Positions 35,987 to 45,148 of a stretch of DNA of 64,000 bases are shown in pieces (the stretch's first letter is position 1; each line of letters opens with the position of its first letter). The notes under the pieces are model-generated. The model was given only the letters and a program-made list of their open reading frames with translations, searched no databases and was not told the DNA's origin. This DNA is from Nitrospira sp. (GTDB lineage Bacteria; Nitrospirota; Nitrospiria; Nitrospirales; Nitrospiraceae), in NCBI GenBank assembly GCA_018242725.1, contig JAFEBI010000004.1, positions 248,001 through 312,000 of the forward strand, in the 5' to 3' direction. The translations under genes were made by a program, and so were the position numbers.

Positions 35987-36763
35987 ATGGTGGGAGCCGA
36001 GCCTCATTCTATGACTCAGGATCCGCAAACTCCGGCGAAAGTGGTGTCGACCTGGTCCGGCCAGGCCCGAGAAGATGCCGTCCAGAGGATGTTCACGTCC
36101 ATTGCCGGAGCCTATGACCTGAACAACACACTCTTAAGCTTCGGCCTCCATTACTATTGGAAGAAGATTACCGCCTCCTTCATTACTCCGGTTGGCCGAG
36201 GAACCGCCCTTGATGTCGGATCAGGCACAGCCGACCTTGCGCTTTTGATCGAGTCTCGTATGGGACCGAAGGGCCGTGTGATTGCCTCAGACCTGAACCA
36301 TGCCATGCTCGCCGAAGGCCTCAAGAAGATCGGCGACAAGGGTCTCAGCGAAAAAATCACCTGCCTGCAGGCCAGCGCGGAACATCTTGGATTCGGTGAC
36401 AATACCTTTGATGCGGTCACCACCGGGTTCTGCATGCGAAACGTCGGAGATCTGCCGCAAGCCGTACGGGAAATTCGTCGGGTGATGAAGCCCGGCGGCC
36501 GTTTCGTGTGCCTGGAGTTTTCCCGTCCGGTCTTCGGTTGGTTGCGAACCCTGTACGACTGGTATTCTTTCAAGCTGTTGCCCTTTATCGGCACCATAGT
36601 CGCCCGCGACCGTACCGGCGTCTATGAATATCTTCCCGCCTCGATCCGGACATTTCCCGATCAAGAGCGGTTGTGTCAGATCCTACGCGATGCCGGGTTT
36701 CGTCAGGTCTCGTATAAGAATCTCAGTGGCGGCATCGTCGCCATCCATATCGCCACAAAGTAG
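35987..36763 (+). CDS. ubiE: Demethylmenaquinone / ubiquinone biosynthesis C-methyltransferase
   Basis: A 258-residue SAM-dependent methyltransferase of the UbiE/MenG family, which methylates the quinone ring in menaquinone (and ubiquinone) synthesis. Visible motifs: FTSIAGAYDLNNTLLSFGLH early, the SAM-binding ALDVGSGTADLALL, the FGDNTFDAVTTGFCMRNVG signature and LEFSRPVFGWLRTLYDWYSF. Start at 35987 is supported by an upstream TTGACA; an ATG at 36011 is an alternative. It is followed after 9 bp by a radical SAM gene on the same strand, so the two may form an operon. Quinone type is not deducible, though complex I and a menaquinone-based chain are likely. Confidence 0.92.
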   Translation: MVGAEPHSMTQDPQTPAKVVSTWSGQAREDAVQRMFTSIAGAYDLNNTLLSFGLHYYWKKITASFITPVGRGTALDVGSGTADLALLIESRMGPKGRVIASDLNHAMLAEGLKKIGDKGLSEKITCLQASAEHLGFGDNTFDAVTTGFCMRNVGDLPQAVREIRRVMKPGGRFVCLEFSRPVFGWLRTLYDWYSFKLLPFIGTIVARDRTGVYEYLPASIRTFPDQERLCQILRDAGFRQVSYKNLSGGIVAIHIATK

Positions 36764-36772
36764 TCTGACGCT

Positions 36773-38398
36773 GTGAACTCCATTCTCTATATTTTTCTTC
36801 CCTGCAAAAAGGTCTATCCGATCGGCATCACCTACTTGGCGGACTTTATCCATCGGCGGAAGCCGGATGTTCGTCAGCGCATCCTCGACCTCTCGTTGTT
36901 TCCGGTCAGTCAACGCAGCCAGGCCATCCGCGATGCCGCCACGGAGTTCAAACCAGACTTGGTCTGCTTTTCATGGCGCGATATCCAGATTTTTTCCCCG
37001 CATGAAGGGGATTCATCGCTGGAACATGCGTTCAACTTCTATTTTGCCAGCAACCCGATCAAACGTGTCGCCGCGTCATTCGCCGGCATCAAGCAGTTGT
37101 ACCGATACTACAGCCATATCTATACGATCCTGTCCTATCCAGCCCTAATTCGCAAAGAATTCCCCAAGACGCAGATCATGATCGGAGGCGGGGCATTCAC
37201 CGCGTTTGCCGATCAGCTCATCGAAAAGCTTCCGGAAGGCACGATTGGTATCCTGGGTGAAGGGGAAGATGCGATCCTCAAGCTCCTTGAAGGTCGTTCG
37301 ATCGACGACGAACGCTACATCGTCAAAGAAGGGGGCCGAATTCGAAAAGGATCCCATGGTTCGCCCCCGCTGCTCGATGCACCGGCTGTCGACCTTCCCT
37401 TTTTGACCTCTATCTTCCCGCAGTGGCAGGAGTACAAGGGAGAATCGATCGGGGTGCAGTCAAAACGAGGCTGTCCGTATGATTGTGCCTTTTGTCTCTA
37501 TCCCTACATTGAGGGCAAGCGGGTGCGGTACCGGCCTGCGGAGATGGTCGTGAAAGACATCTCCCAGCATTATCACCAGTGGGGAGCCCGTCGTTTTTGG
37601 TTTACCGACGCTCAATTCATTACGGGCAAGGAAGCCTACCCGCAATGTACGGAGATCATGGAACGCATCATCAGTGAGAAGCTGGAGATCGAGTGGTCCG
37701 GCTATATCCGCACTTCATTGATCACCCCCGACTTCGCCAAGCTGATGGTTCGTTCCGGAGTCGGCGACCTGGAAGTCGCCATCACCTCAGGCTCGCAGGA
37801 GGTCCTGAACAATCTCCACATGGGGTTCAAGCTGGAGCGGCTCTATGACGGGTGTCGCTACCTGGCGGAAGCGGGATTCAAGGGTAAGGTGATCCTCAAC
37901 TATTCATTGAACAGCCCCAAAGAGACGGAAGAAACTCTGCTTCAGAGCGTGGAGTCTTATAAGGTGGTGGCCTCGATCCTCGGCGAGGAGCGGGTCTTCC
38001 CCCTGATGTTCTTCTTGGGCATCCAGCCCAATACCGATCTTGAACAACGGCTATTGGAAGAGGGCTATCTGTCAGCGGGCTATAACCCCCTGATGCTGAC
38101 CCCGACCAGTATCCGAAAGCTCCTCTATAACCCAGCACCATTGAATTCATTTATTGCCAAGGCCTGCCTTCGTGCCTGGGAACGAAAGCAAGGGAGCCGT
38201 GACCCACGCAAATGGACAGGCTCTCTGTCGCAGACGACCGATCAGTCGCATGCGTATGCCGATAAGAGCTTGAGCAAAGGAATTGAAGGCAACTCTGGAC
38301 GAGATGCCCTCCTCTCCCTCGAAGAGATCCTTCGTTCCCGCCGCCAAGCTTCACCGCCGTCGCAGGCAACTGAGCCAAGAGCAAGTTCAGTCGGTTAA
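36773..38398 (+). CDS. B12-binding-type radical SAM protein
   Basis: A 541-residue radical SAM enzyme. The N-terminal 170 residues look like a cobalamin-binding/Rossmann domain (IGITYLADFIHRR, FKPDLVCFSWRDIQ, TQIMIGGGAFTAFA, GEGEDAILKLL) although the canonical DxHxxG cobalamin motif is not evident. The radical SAM core begins with RGCPYDCAFCLYP (Cys positions near 232, 236, 239), followed by the RYRPAEMVVKDI and ITSGSQEVLNNLHMGF elements. The last 80 residues are charged and probably disordered. GTG start, no strong ribosome binding site, 9 bp behind ubiE. The substrate is unknown; the neighbouring PCP_red proteins suggest cofactor or tetrapyrrole chemistry. Confidence 0.85.
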   Translation: MNSILYIFLPCKKVYPIGITYLADFIHRRKPDVRQRILDLSLFPVSQRSQAIRDAATEFKPDLVCFSWRDIQIFSPHEGDSSLEHAFNFYFASNPIKRVAASFAGIKQLYRYYSHIYTILSYPALIRKEFPKTQIMIGGGAFTAFADQLIEKLPEGTIGILGEGEDAILKLLEGRSIDDERYIVKEGGRIRKGSHGSPPLLDAPAVDLPFLTSIFPQWQEYKGESIGVQSKRGCPYDCAFCLYPYIEGKRVRYRPAEMVVKDISQHYHQWGARRFWFTDAQFITGKEAYPQCTEIMERIISEKLEIEWSGYIRTSLITPDFAKLMVRSGVGDLEVAITSGSQEVLNNLHMGFKLERLYDGCRYLAEAGFKGKVILNYSLNSPKETEETLLQSVESYKVVASILGEERVFPLMFFLGIQPNTDLEQRLLEEGYLSAGYNPLMLTPTSIRKLLYNPAPLNSFIAKACLRAWERKQGSRDPRKWTGSLSQTTDQSHAYADKSLSKGIEGNSGRDALLSLEEILRSRRQASPPSQATEPRASSVG

Positions 38399-38622
38399 TT
38401 TCGTCATTGGGTGGGAGTGAATGGTCACGTGACAAGTTTGCGGTCTTGGCTGTTAAGTACTGATGACCAGCGACCATTGACCGTTCCTCGTCTTGCAATC
38501 CAGTTTAAGCCGATGCTATCATCCCGCTTCTCTAGAGGCTGGGGGAGCGCTTCAATCATCTGGTTTTTCAGACCATTACGTTCCTGACCTCTGTACAACC
38601 TGCGCCTTAAGGAGGCGCCTCA

Positions 38623-40689
38623 ATGTATAAGACGATCTATATTCCGGTCGATAATTCCGACCATTCCAATACAGCAGTGGATGTCGGTGTCCAGTTGGCA
38701 AAAACCTTCGGCTCCAAGATTGTGGGAAGCCATGTTTATGCAGCCAAGATGCATGACAAACGCTTCAAACAGATGGAAGCCGGCCTCCCCGAGGAATACC
38801 ACGACGAGAAGGAACTCGACCGCCAACGCCAGATCCACGATTCTCTGATTACACGTGGGCTGCAAATCATTACAGATTCCTATCTCGACTACGTTGATAA
38901 GAAGTGTAACGAAGCAAACCTGCCCATCGAACGACGCTCGTTGGAAGGGCGTAACTGGAAGGTCTTGTCCGAAGATATTAATACCAACGCCTACGATCTC
39001 GTCATCATGGGTGCGCTGGGAGTGGGGGCTGTGAAAGACAGCGTGATCGGCAGCAACACCGAGCGAGTCATCCGTCGTGTTCGGAACTCCGACATGCTCA
39101 TCATTAAGAACATCCAGCCCATGACCAGCGGCAAGATCGTCGTCGCCGTGGACGGCAGCCCTTATTCGTTCGGTGGTTTAATGACGGGTCTGCAGCTCGG
39201 CAAAGCGTTGAACATGCCGGTTGAAGCGATTTCCGCCTTTGATCCCTACTTCCACTATGCCGCGTTCCACAGCATCTCAGGGGTCTTGAACGAGGAGGCT
39301 GGCAAGGTCTTCCGTTTCAAGGAGCAGGAAAAGCTCCACGAGGAGATCATCGACAGTGGTTTGGCTAAGATTTATCAATCACACTTGGACATCTCCCGCG
39401 AGATCGCTCAAGCCGAAAAAACTGATGTAAAAACGACGCTACTCGACGGCAAAGCTTTTGAAAAGATTATTCAGTACGTCCGCAAGGATGTCCCCGCTCT
39501 CCTGATCGTGGGCCGTATCGGCGTGCACAGCGATGAGGATATGGATGTGGGTAGCAACACGGAGAATCTACTCCGAAGTGCGCCCTGTAACATTCTTGTC
39601 TCCAACCGAAAATATGTTCCCCCGATCGATACCCAGGCCGAATACACCATCGCCTGGACCGAAGAAGCGTTGCGGCGGATGGAAAAGATTCCGGTCTTTG
39701 CTCGTGGCGTGGCAAAAACGGCCATTCATCGGTATGCCATTGAAAAGGGCCACACGATTATCAGCAACACGGTGGTCGATGCTGCAGTGGGACACATTCT
39801 TCCCAAAGGCGCCATGGACGCGATGCGAGCGCTTGGCGGAAGCTTGGATGCTGCAGGGATTGACCGCGATCGAATGCAAGCCGATCAGGCGGTGACTCAA
39901 GATCTCATGGGTCCGACCTTAAGTGGAATCATGACCCAGATCGTGGAAGAGAAACCAAAGGAAATCAGCGTATCGACGCAGGCCTACCTTGACCGTATGG
40001 CACAGACCTATTTCGTGTGCGACGGATGTGGATACATCGGGAAAGGTGATACGCCCGTTAAATGCCCCGTGTGCAGCGCCGATGGGACCAAATTTAAGCA
40101 GGTTGATAAGAAGATTTTTGAAGTGGCGGCGACGGCGGAAGGTGAGCTGGAGACCGACGTGGCCTACGACGATGTGCCGATGCAATGGACCAAGGATGCG
40201 AAAGAAGCCATCCGTGCTGTCCCGGCTGGCTTCCAGCGGAGACGGGCCAAGGCGAGGATTGAAAAAACCGCGCGGAAATTGGGGATGACGACCATCACGC
40301 TTGAATACGCAGCCCCGATGATCAAAGAAGCGGCATCCGAAGACTATACACCGATTTTTTCGAATAAAGGCACCGGGACTGCCCCGGCAGCGGAAGGGAT
40401 GCTGACTGCGGCCAATGGGAATGGGACGAACGGCCATGCGGAAAATACGTCACCCTATACCTGGACGAGCGACGCACAGGCTCGATTAGATCGAGCTCCG
40501 GAAGGCTTCATGCGCGATTGTACAAAGGCCTTGATTCTCAAACATGCCGAGAAAATCGGTGCGACCGTAATCACGCTTGAGGTTGCGAATGAAGGCATCG
40601 AACAAGCCAAGGGCTATATGGCGGAAGCGATGAAGACCGGCAACCTCAAAGACATGATCGCCGACCTGACCGGCAAGGGAAGTGCCTAG
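38623..40689 (+). CDS. Double UspA protein fused to three PCP_red domains and a rubredoxin-like zinc knuckle
   Basis: A 688-residue multidomain cytosolic protein. Two universal-stress (UspA) domains (about 1-165 and 167-335) each carry an ATP-binding glycine loop (GALGVGAVKDSVIGSNTE; GRIGVHSDEDMDVGSNTE). Then come a PCP_red-like domain (about 341-395, WTEEALRRMEKIPVFARG), a CDGCGYI...CPVCSA rubredoxin-like knuckle (about 463-492), and two more PCP_red-like domains (about 521-568, WTKDAKEAIRAVP; about 611-660, WTSDAQARLDRAPEGF). PCP_red is known from the C-terminus of ChlB, where it helps bind protochlorophyllide. It has a strong ribosome binding site (AAGGAGGCG) and its own 220-bp upstream region. 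The next gene, a radical SAM protein, ends in the same domain. Function unknown; sensing or shuttling of a redox cofactor is inferred. Confidence 0.88.
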   Translation: MYKTIYIPVDNSDHSNTAVDVGVQLAKTFGSKIVGSHVYAAKMHDKRFKQMEAGLPEEYHDEKELDRQRQIHDSLITRGLQIITDSYLDYVDKKCNEANLPIERRSLEGRNWKVLSEDINTNAYDLVIMGALGVGAVKDSVIGSNTERVIRRVRNSDMLIIKNIQPMTSGKIVVAVDGSPYSFGGLMTGLQLGKALNMPVEAISAFDPYFHYAAFHSISGVLNEEAGKVFRFKEQEKLHEEIIDSGLAKIYQSHLDISREIAQAEKTDVKTTLLDGKAFEKIIQYVRKDVPALLIVGRIGVHSDEDMDVGSNTENLLRSAPCNILVSNRKYVPPIDTQAEYTIAWTEEALRRMEKIPVFARGVAKTAIHRYAIEKGHTIISNTVVDAAVGHILPKGAMDAMRALGGSLDAAGIDRDRMQADQAVTQDLMGPTLSGIMTQIVEEKPKEISVSTQAYLDRMAQTYFVCDGCGYIGKGDTPVKCPVCSADGTKFKQVDKKIFEVAATAEGELETDVAYDDVPMQWTKDAKEAIRAVPAGFQRRRAKARIEKTARKLGMTTITLEYAAPMIKEAASEDYTPIFSNKGTGTAPAAEGMLTAANGNGTNGHAENTSPYTWTSDAQARLDRAPEGFMRDCTKALILKHAEKIGATVITLEVANEGIEQAKGYMAEAMKTGNLKDMIADLTGKGSA

Positions 40690-40774
40690 TGCTGAGTCCT
40701 GAGTAGGGAAGGCCTCGGTCTGGCCTATTCCCATTACTTGGCCCTCAACCCTCAGATCTCAGTACTCACTCGTC

Positions 40775-42154
40775 ATGGGAAAATCTCTCCCTATTTTCAA
40801 CGGTCCTTCAGGCACTCTAGGCTCTTTGGAGCAACAGATTGCTAGATTCTCCACCCCCACTCCAAAGGGGGACGGACCGTTTGATGGCCGAACAGTTGAC
40901 GACTTCAAACCCTACCTCGTCGCGCTCAACCTGACCAAGCGCTGTAACCTCAAATGCGATCACTGTTATCTTGATGCCACGACAAAAGCCGCAGGTGGTG
41001 ACGACGAACTCACGACCGAAGAATGTTACCGGTTAATTGATCAGATTGCCCAAGTCAACAAAGGCTGTCTCTTGGTCATTACCGGCGGAGAGCCGCTGGT
41101 CCGCCCCGACATTCTCGATATTGCCCGGTATGCCGTAAAGCTCGGCTTCATGGTGGTCTTCGGGACGAACGGCATGCTGATCGACGATCAGATGGCCAAG
41201 ACGCTTGTTGAAATCGGCGTCATGGGCGTTGGGATCAGCATCGATTCGTTGGATGCCGCCAAACATAATTCCTTTCGTGGAGTCCCCGGTGCCTGGGAAG
41301 CCGCAGTTGCAGGTATTGAGGCGAGTAAACGAAACGGCCTGCAGTTCCAAGTTCATTTCAGCGCACAGCCGATGAATTACAAAGAACTGCCGGAAGTCAT
41401 CACCTGGGCGCATCAACTCGGAGCCCGCGTGCTCAACGTGTTCTTTATGGTATGCACGGGCCGAGGTGAAGAGCTGACGGATATCACTCCGGCTCAGTAC
41501 GAAGAGGTACTTGGCTACCTGATTGACTGCCAAGACAATTACAAAGGTATGCTGGTCCGTGCCCGTTGTGCTCCACACTTTAAACGACTGGCCTACGAGA
41601 AGGATCCCAACTCTCCGATCACGAAGGCAACTGGGTACATGGGAGGCGGATGTCTAGCCGGGACGAATTATGCCCGAGTGACCCCAAATGGCGAACTTAC
41701 GCCATGCCCGTATATGCCGCTCTCGGCAGGGAATCTCCGTGAGCATAGCTTCGTCGATCTTTGGGAACAATCAGACATCTTCAACTCATTTCGATACCCC
41801 CAACTGAAGGGGAAATGCGGGGACTGTGAATACAGTGACATCTGCGGTGGCTGCCGTGCCCGCCCCTACGTCGACCACGGCGACTGGCTCGATGAGGATC
41901 AGTGGTGCTTGTACGAACCGAAAGGCGGCGAAAAGATCAAGGTGGCGTTCAACGTCGTAGAAGAGACCGAAGTGGTGTGGGACGAAGCCTCCGCACTCAG
42001 ATTGAGCCGTATCCCTTACTTTCTCCGCGCCATGGTGAAGAAAGGCGTAGAGAAGCACGCTCGTGAGAATAAGGTACAGACCATCACCATTGAGCTGATG
42101 GAGGAACTGCGAAAAAAGCGGTTCGGCAACGACGCACCGGTCTTTAAGTTCTAA
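40775..42154 (+). CDS. Radical SAM/SPASM protein with C-terminal PCP_red domain
   Basis: A 459-residue enzyme. The radical SAM core has TKRCNLKCDHCYLDAT (Cys near 59, 63, 66) and ITGGEPLVRPD; a SPASM region holds extra cysteines (GKCGDCEYSDICGGCRARPY, then QWCLYEP). This layout resembles the NirJ/AhbD family that modifies side chains of haem precursors, and PqqE-type enzymes. The last 50 residues (WDEASALRLSRIPYFLRAMV and following) form a PCP_red domain as in the preceding protein. It lies 85 bp downstream of that gene in the same direction. No good ribosome binding site is seen. A tetrapyrrole substrate is a reasonable but unproven guess. Confidence 0.88.
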   Translation: MGKSLPIFNGPSGTLGSLEQQIARFSTPTPKGDGPFDGRTVDDFKPYLVALNLTKRCNLKCDHCYLDATTKAAGGDDELTTEECYRLIDQIAQVNKGCLLVITGGEPLVRPDILDIARYAVKLGFMVVFGTNGMLIDDQMAKTLVEIGVMGVGISIDSLDAAKHNSFRGVPGAWEAAVAGIEASKRNGLQFQVHFSAQPMNYKELPEVITWAHQLGARVLNVFFMVCTGRGEELTDITPAQYEEVLGYLIDCQDNYKGMLVRARCAPHFKRLAYEKDPNSPITKATGYMGGGCLAGTNYARVTPNGELTPCPYMPLSAGNLREHSFVDLWEQSDIFNSFRYPQLKGKCGDCEYSDICGGCRARPYVDHGDWLDEDQWCLYEPKGGEKIKVAFNVVEETEVVWDEASALRLSRIPYFLRAMVKKGVEKHARENKVQTITIELMEELRKKRFGNDAPVFKF

Positions 42155-42240
42155 GTGAGAAGTAAGACGTTTCCTTTCTTGGATATTCGGGCATAGCCCA
42201 ACCTTTCACTCTTTACTTTTTACTTTTCAAGCTGTTGACT

Positions 42241-42750
42241 ATGGATACTCTCGAAAGCATTACGACCGATCTCAATATCCTGATTCCAATCATCAATCAT
42301 TGGTTTCATTTGCTCTCCGCGATTATTTGGATCGGCGGTCTCGCATTTCTCGTCATGGCGGTGACCCCAGGTCTGGAGAAGGCCGTACCGAAGGATCAAA
42401 TTAAGCCCATCACCGATATTTTTTATCGGCACTATAAAAAGGTCGCCGGTATTTTACTCGTCGTCCTGCTGTTCACCGGGGGAGTCAATCTCCACTACGT
42501 CAATCAAGTCATTATTTCGCAAACGGGCACCGGGGTGCAGCACCACTCCAAGTATCTGATGGTCTTCATGATTAAGCTGCTCCTTGTATTGGGCCTTCTA
42601 ACGCTGTTTCTCTACACCGTCATTTTCAAGTCAGATGATGAGGCTGAAGATGGAGAGTCCTATGAAGCCATTCCCTTCCAGCGAGCGGCCCTCTGGATGG
42701 GATTCTTCATCATTCTGTGCGCCGCAGCCATGAAACATCTCCATCAATAG
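42241..42750 (+). CDS. Small CopD/HemJ-like integral membrane protein
   Basis: A 169-residue protein with four hydrophobic helices: NHWFHLLSAIIWIGGLAFL, a central VAGILLVVLLFTGGVNL, an MVFMIKLLLVLGLLTLFLY and a C-terminal MGFFIILCAAAMKHL. Histidines in helices 1 and 3 (NHWFHL; HHSKYLMVF) resemble those of CopD-like and HemJ-like families, which bind copper or haem/porphyrinogen. The ATG at 42241 is used; a TTG at 42235 is possible. It follows the radical SAM/SPASM gene by 86 bp on the same strand, which is compatible with a role in haem maturation. The assignment is to a broad fold, not to an activity. Confidence 0.7.
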   Translation: MDTLESITTDLNILIPIINHWFHLLSAIIWIGGLAFLVMAVTPGLEKAVPKDQIKPITDIFYRHYKKVAGILLVVLLFTGGVNLHYVNQVIISQTGTGVQHHSKYLMVFMIKLLLVLGLLTLFLYTVIFKSDDEAEDGESYEAIPFQRAALWMGFFIILCAAAMKHLHQ

Positions 42751-43001
42751 CCTCTCTACAGCAACTCACTCCATCCCCTGAGACATCTACCCCTGTCTCA
42801 TATGAGACAGCCCTTGTGTCAATCAGATACAGTTCCGCCTGTCATTCCAACGGTAATCCACACCAACCTGCAGAGGAATCAATAACTTAACTTATCGTCA
42901 GCCCCTGTCACCATGGGAATGGAGATTGCTTAGCATACAAAACAAGAAGCACCGGGCGTTCTGATTCACCCCTAACCCAATCCCTTGATATGGAGCACAC
43001 T

Positions 43002-43517
43002 ATGGCGCTGGTGGTTACTGAAGCAGAGCTGAAGAATGCGGTCACCCCTGCATCCTGTTACCTCGACTCCCAAACAAGGTGGCTAGATTCGCCATGTAGC
43101 GATGCGCCGGAGCTGCTTGAGGCAACTGATGAAAGAAGAAAACTCAGGACCGTGCATTCCACGTTAGTCGTTGAAGATGATCCTGATATCGCATTGGCAC
43201 TGCAGGACTTGCTTGAATTCGAAGGATTCCAGGTCCATTGTGCGTCGACCTGTCGCCAAGCCTTTTCCGTAATCGAACAGAATATCTACGATGTGGTTCT
43301 GCTTGACCTTGGATTACCTGATGGGGATGGAAGTTCGATTTTGGATAAGCTCCGCGTTTCCCATCCCTTACTTCCCGTGATCATCTTAACCGCGTCGAAC
43401 AGAGACATTGGCTCCTTGCCCGCATTTGCCCACGTGACGAAACCCTGGGTGAGAAGAGACCTCTGTAGCGTCATACACCGGGCTCTCGACGCGATATCAA
43501 CATCGCTTGCAGAATGA
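43002..43517 (+). CDS. Orphan single-domain response regulator
   Basis: About 171 residues. The first 50 residues are not conserved in pattern; the receiver domain (about 55-165) has VVEDDPDIALALQDLLEFE, phosphoacceptor Asp in VVLLDLGLPDGDGSS, a Thr in ILTASN and a KP pair in HVTKPWVRR. The alpha4-beta5 stretch is shortened (about 10 residues fewer than usual). No output domain follows. The ATG at 43002 has GGAG 6 nt upstream; the ATG at 42990 is an alternative. No kinase gene is adjacent. It may act by protein contact or as a phosphate sink. Confidence 0.82.
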   Translation: MALVVTEAELKNAVTPASCYLDSQTRWLDSPCSDAPELLEATDERRKLRTVHSTLVVEDDPDIALALQDLLEFEGFQVHCASTCRQAFSVIEQNIYDVVLLDLGLPDGDGSSILDKLRVSHPLLPVIILTASNRDIGSLPAFAHVTKPWVRRDLCSVIHRALDAISTSLAE

Positions 43518-43556
43518 CTGAGGGAGGAGCATGCCCACGCCACAGATGCTGCGGCG

Positions 43557-44315
43557 TTACTTCGTTCGATTGAGACCTAGCGCCCGCTTGAAGACTGTGG
43601 CAAAACCGAAATACCCGAAAGAGTCTTTGAGATTCGAATAGAGCCGCTTGACGGTCCCCATCTCAGGATTAGTGACATACTCCATCGTCAGCGCGATCCG
43701 CTCTTCTCCTTCTCCTAGAGGCGTCACTGCGTGCCAGAGCTTATCTCCGTTGAAAATCACCATATCCCCTGGCTCAGTAATCAGCTCAAGATGACGCGGC
43801 TGCTTGGTCGGATGATCTTTGAAGAGCTCACAGACGAGCTTGCATTGAGTTGATCGATCCACCAGCCCCATGAGAATAGTATAGCGCGCACCATTGTAAT
43901 ACGACGTATCGTAATGGAAACCGATGTGGTCACCTGGCTCAGTATAGTAGTAGAGGGCACAGGAGTGAGGGTCGTTATCCGGACAGAACATCAGTTTCGC
44001 TTGCACGAGGCGATCTAAGAATCCTCTGAACGAGTCAGCGCGATACAATTCTAGAAAGCGCGGAGCCTTTTCCTGCACCGTATAGTAGCTGACACTCCCA
44101 CCTTTCTTATGCCCTGGAATGTAATTACGATTCAGCTCGGATTTGACGGCCTGGGCTTGGGGGACGAAGACCTCTTCGACGAAGATACGAGGCAGGAATT
44201 GCTTGATGACTAAAAATTCGTTTTGTTCCCAATACTCCTGATGGAGACGGTCGAAATCCAACCGCGCCACTGCGTGATCAATAGCTTCGATCAGGCTGCC
44301 CGTTTCTACCGTCAT
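43557..44315 (-). CDS. 2-oxoglutarate/Fe(II)-dependent oxygenase family protein
   Basis: A 252-residue protein of the double-stranded beta-helix dioxygenase type. The metal triad is recognisable: H134 and D136 (IGFHYDTSYY), H195 (GDKLWHAVTPL), with R206 (EERIALTMEY) as the likely 2-oxoglutarate anchor. The region YYYTEPGD before the HxD and PGDMVIFNGD before the distal His are typical of PKHD/prolyl-hydroxylase-like hydroxylases acting on free or bound amino acids. The substrate cannot be predicted. The gene is convergent with the orphan receiver gene and lies upstream of, but not obviously coupled to, lolA on the same strand. Confidence 0.82.
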   Translation of the reverse strand: MTVETGSLIEAIDHAVARLDFDRLHQEYWEQNEFLVIKQFLPRIFVEEVFVPQAQAVKSELNRNYIPGHKKGGSVSYYTVQEKAPRFLELYRADSFRGFLDRLVQAKLMFCPDNDPHSCALYYYTEPGDHIGFHYDTSYYNGARYTILMGLVDRSTQCKLVCELFKDHPTKQPRHLELITEPGDMVIFNGDKLWHAVTPLGEGEERIALTMEYVTNPEMGTVKRLYSNLKDSFGYFGFATVFKRALGLNRTK

Positions 44316-44440
44316 ATTTCACCTCGATCCCTACCGCAAATGATGAGTCCTGATCCATGACTCAACGTTCGTCATTGAGAGACGGAACTATTCCCCTGCC
44401 CCTGAAGAGAATGCTCCCCATCACAAGTGACGGTGGCCAA

Positions 44441-45148
44441 CTACGGGCCATTCAACACCGGGGCCTTCATCACTTCGGCATCCGGAGGTGTTTTGAAATC
44501 AAACACCTCATTCCCCAATCCAAGATTAGGTTTCAAGTTCGAGAACTCAAAGATGGCGACATTTCCGCTGATTTCATAGAGAGATACAGTTCGAATATAG
44601 TACGTTTTGGGAAACACCTCGACGACGATCTTTTGCAGATTCTGAGCCGATTCATGTTCCTTGGATTTGGGAATCAGGGTCAAAAGCGGCAAACCGGCAG
44701 CCCCTTGCTCCTTCCCCCTCGTCGGCTCAATCTCAAATGACTCATCCAATTTGGCTGCGCCTTGCAACAGTTCCAGCGGTGCTTTAGAGGCAGCCATGTG
44801 CGTAAGTTTTCCGATCAGCACCTGCTTGTGTTCAGGCACATATACTTTCACATCATCCTGATTCACATAGATCTGCTCCGTCGCAGGGTCAAGATAATCC
44901 CATCTCAGTCGACCGGGTTTTTTGATATAGACCTTGCCGGATGATGTTACCGGGCGTTCAAACCCTTCGATCTTTGTTTTTTGTGAAAAGTCAGCTTGGA
45001 GATCGGTTGTCTTCTCGTATCGCATCTGCAATTGTTTGACGACGTCGCGAACTTCCTGGGCTGCCTTGTCACCCTTGGCTCCATCAGCAGCAAAGGCCGG
45101 CAAGACGAAGAGCACAGAGATCGTTGCTGCCGTCCACCACCTTATCAT
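44441..45148 (-). CDS. lolA: Outer membrane lipoprotein carrier protein LolA
   Basis: A 235-residue periplasmic chaperone that carries lipoproteins from LolCDE to the outer membrane. It has a signal peptide (TISVLFVLPAFA-ADG), then the LolA half-barrel pattern: LQMRYEKTTDLQADFSQKT, GKVYIKKPGRLRWDYLDPAT and a C-terminal FEFSNLKPNLGLGNEVFDF. Length is normal with a slightly longer C-terminus. The start codon overlaps the ftsK stop (ATGA), an arrangement found in many Gram-negative genomes where ftsK and lolA are neighbours. Confident assignment. Confidence 0.94.
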   Translation of the reverse strand: MIRWWTAATISVLFVLPAFAADGAKGDKAAQEVRDVVKQLQMRYEKTTDLQADFSQKTKIEGFERPVTSSGKVYIKKPGRLRWDYLDPATEQIYVNQDDVKVYVPEHKQVLIGKLTHMAASKAPLELLQGAAKLDESFEIEPTRGKEQGAAGLPLLTLIPKSKEHESAQNLQKIVVEVFPKTYYIRTVSLYEISGNVAIFEFSNLKPNLGLGNEVFDFKTPPDAEVMKAPVLNGP

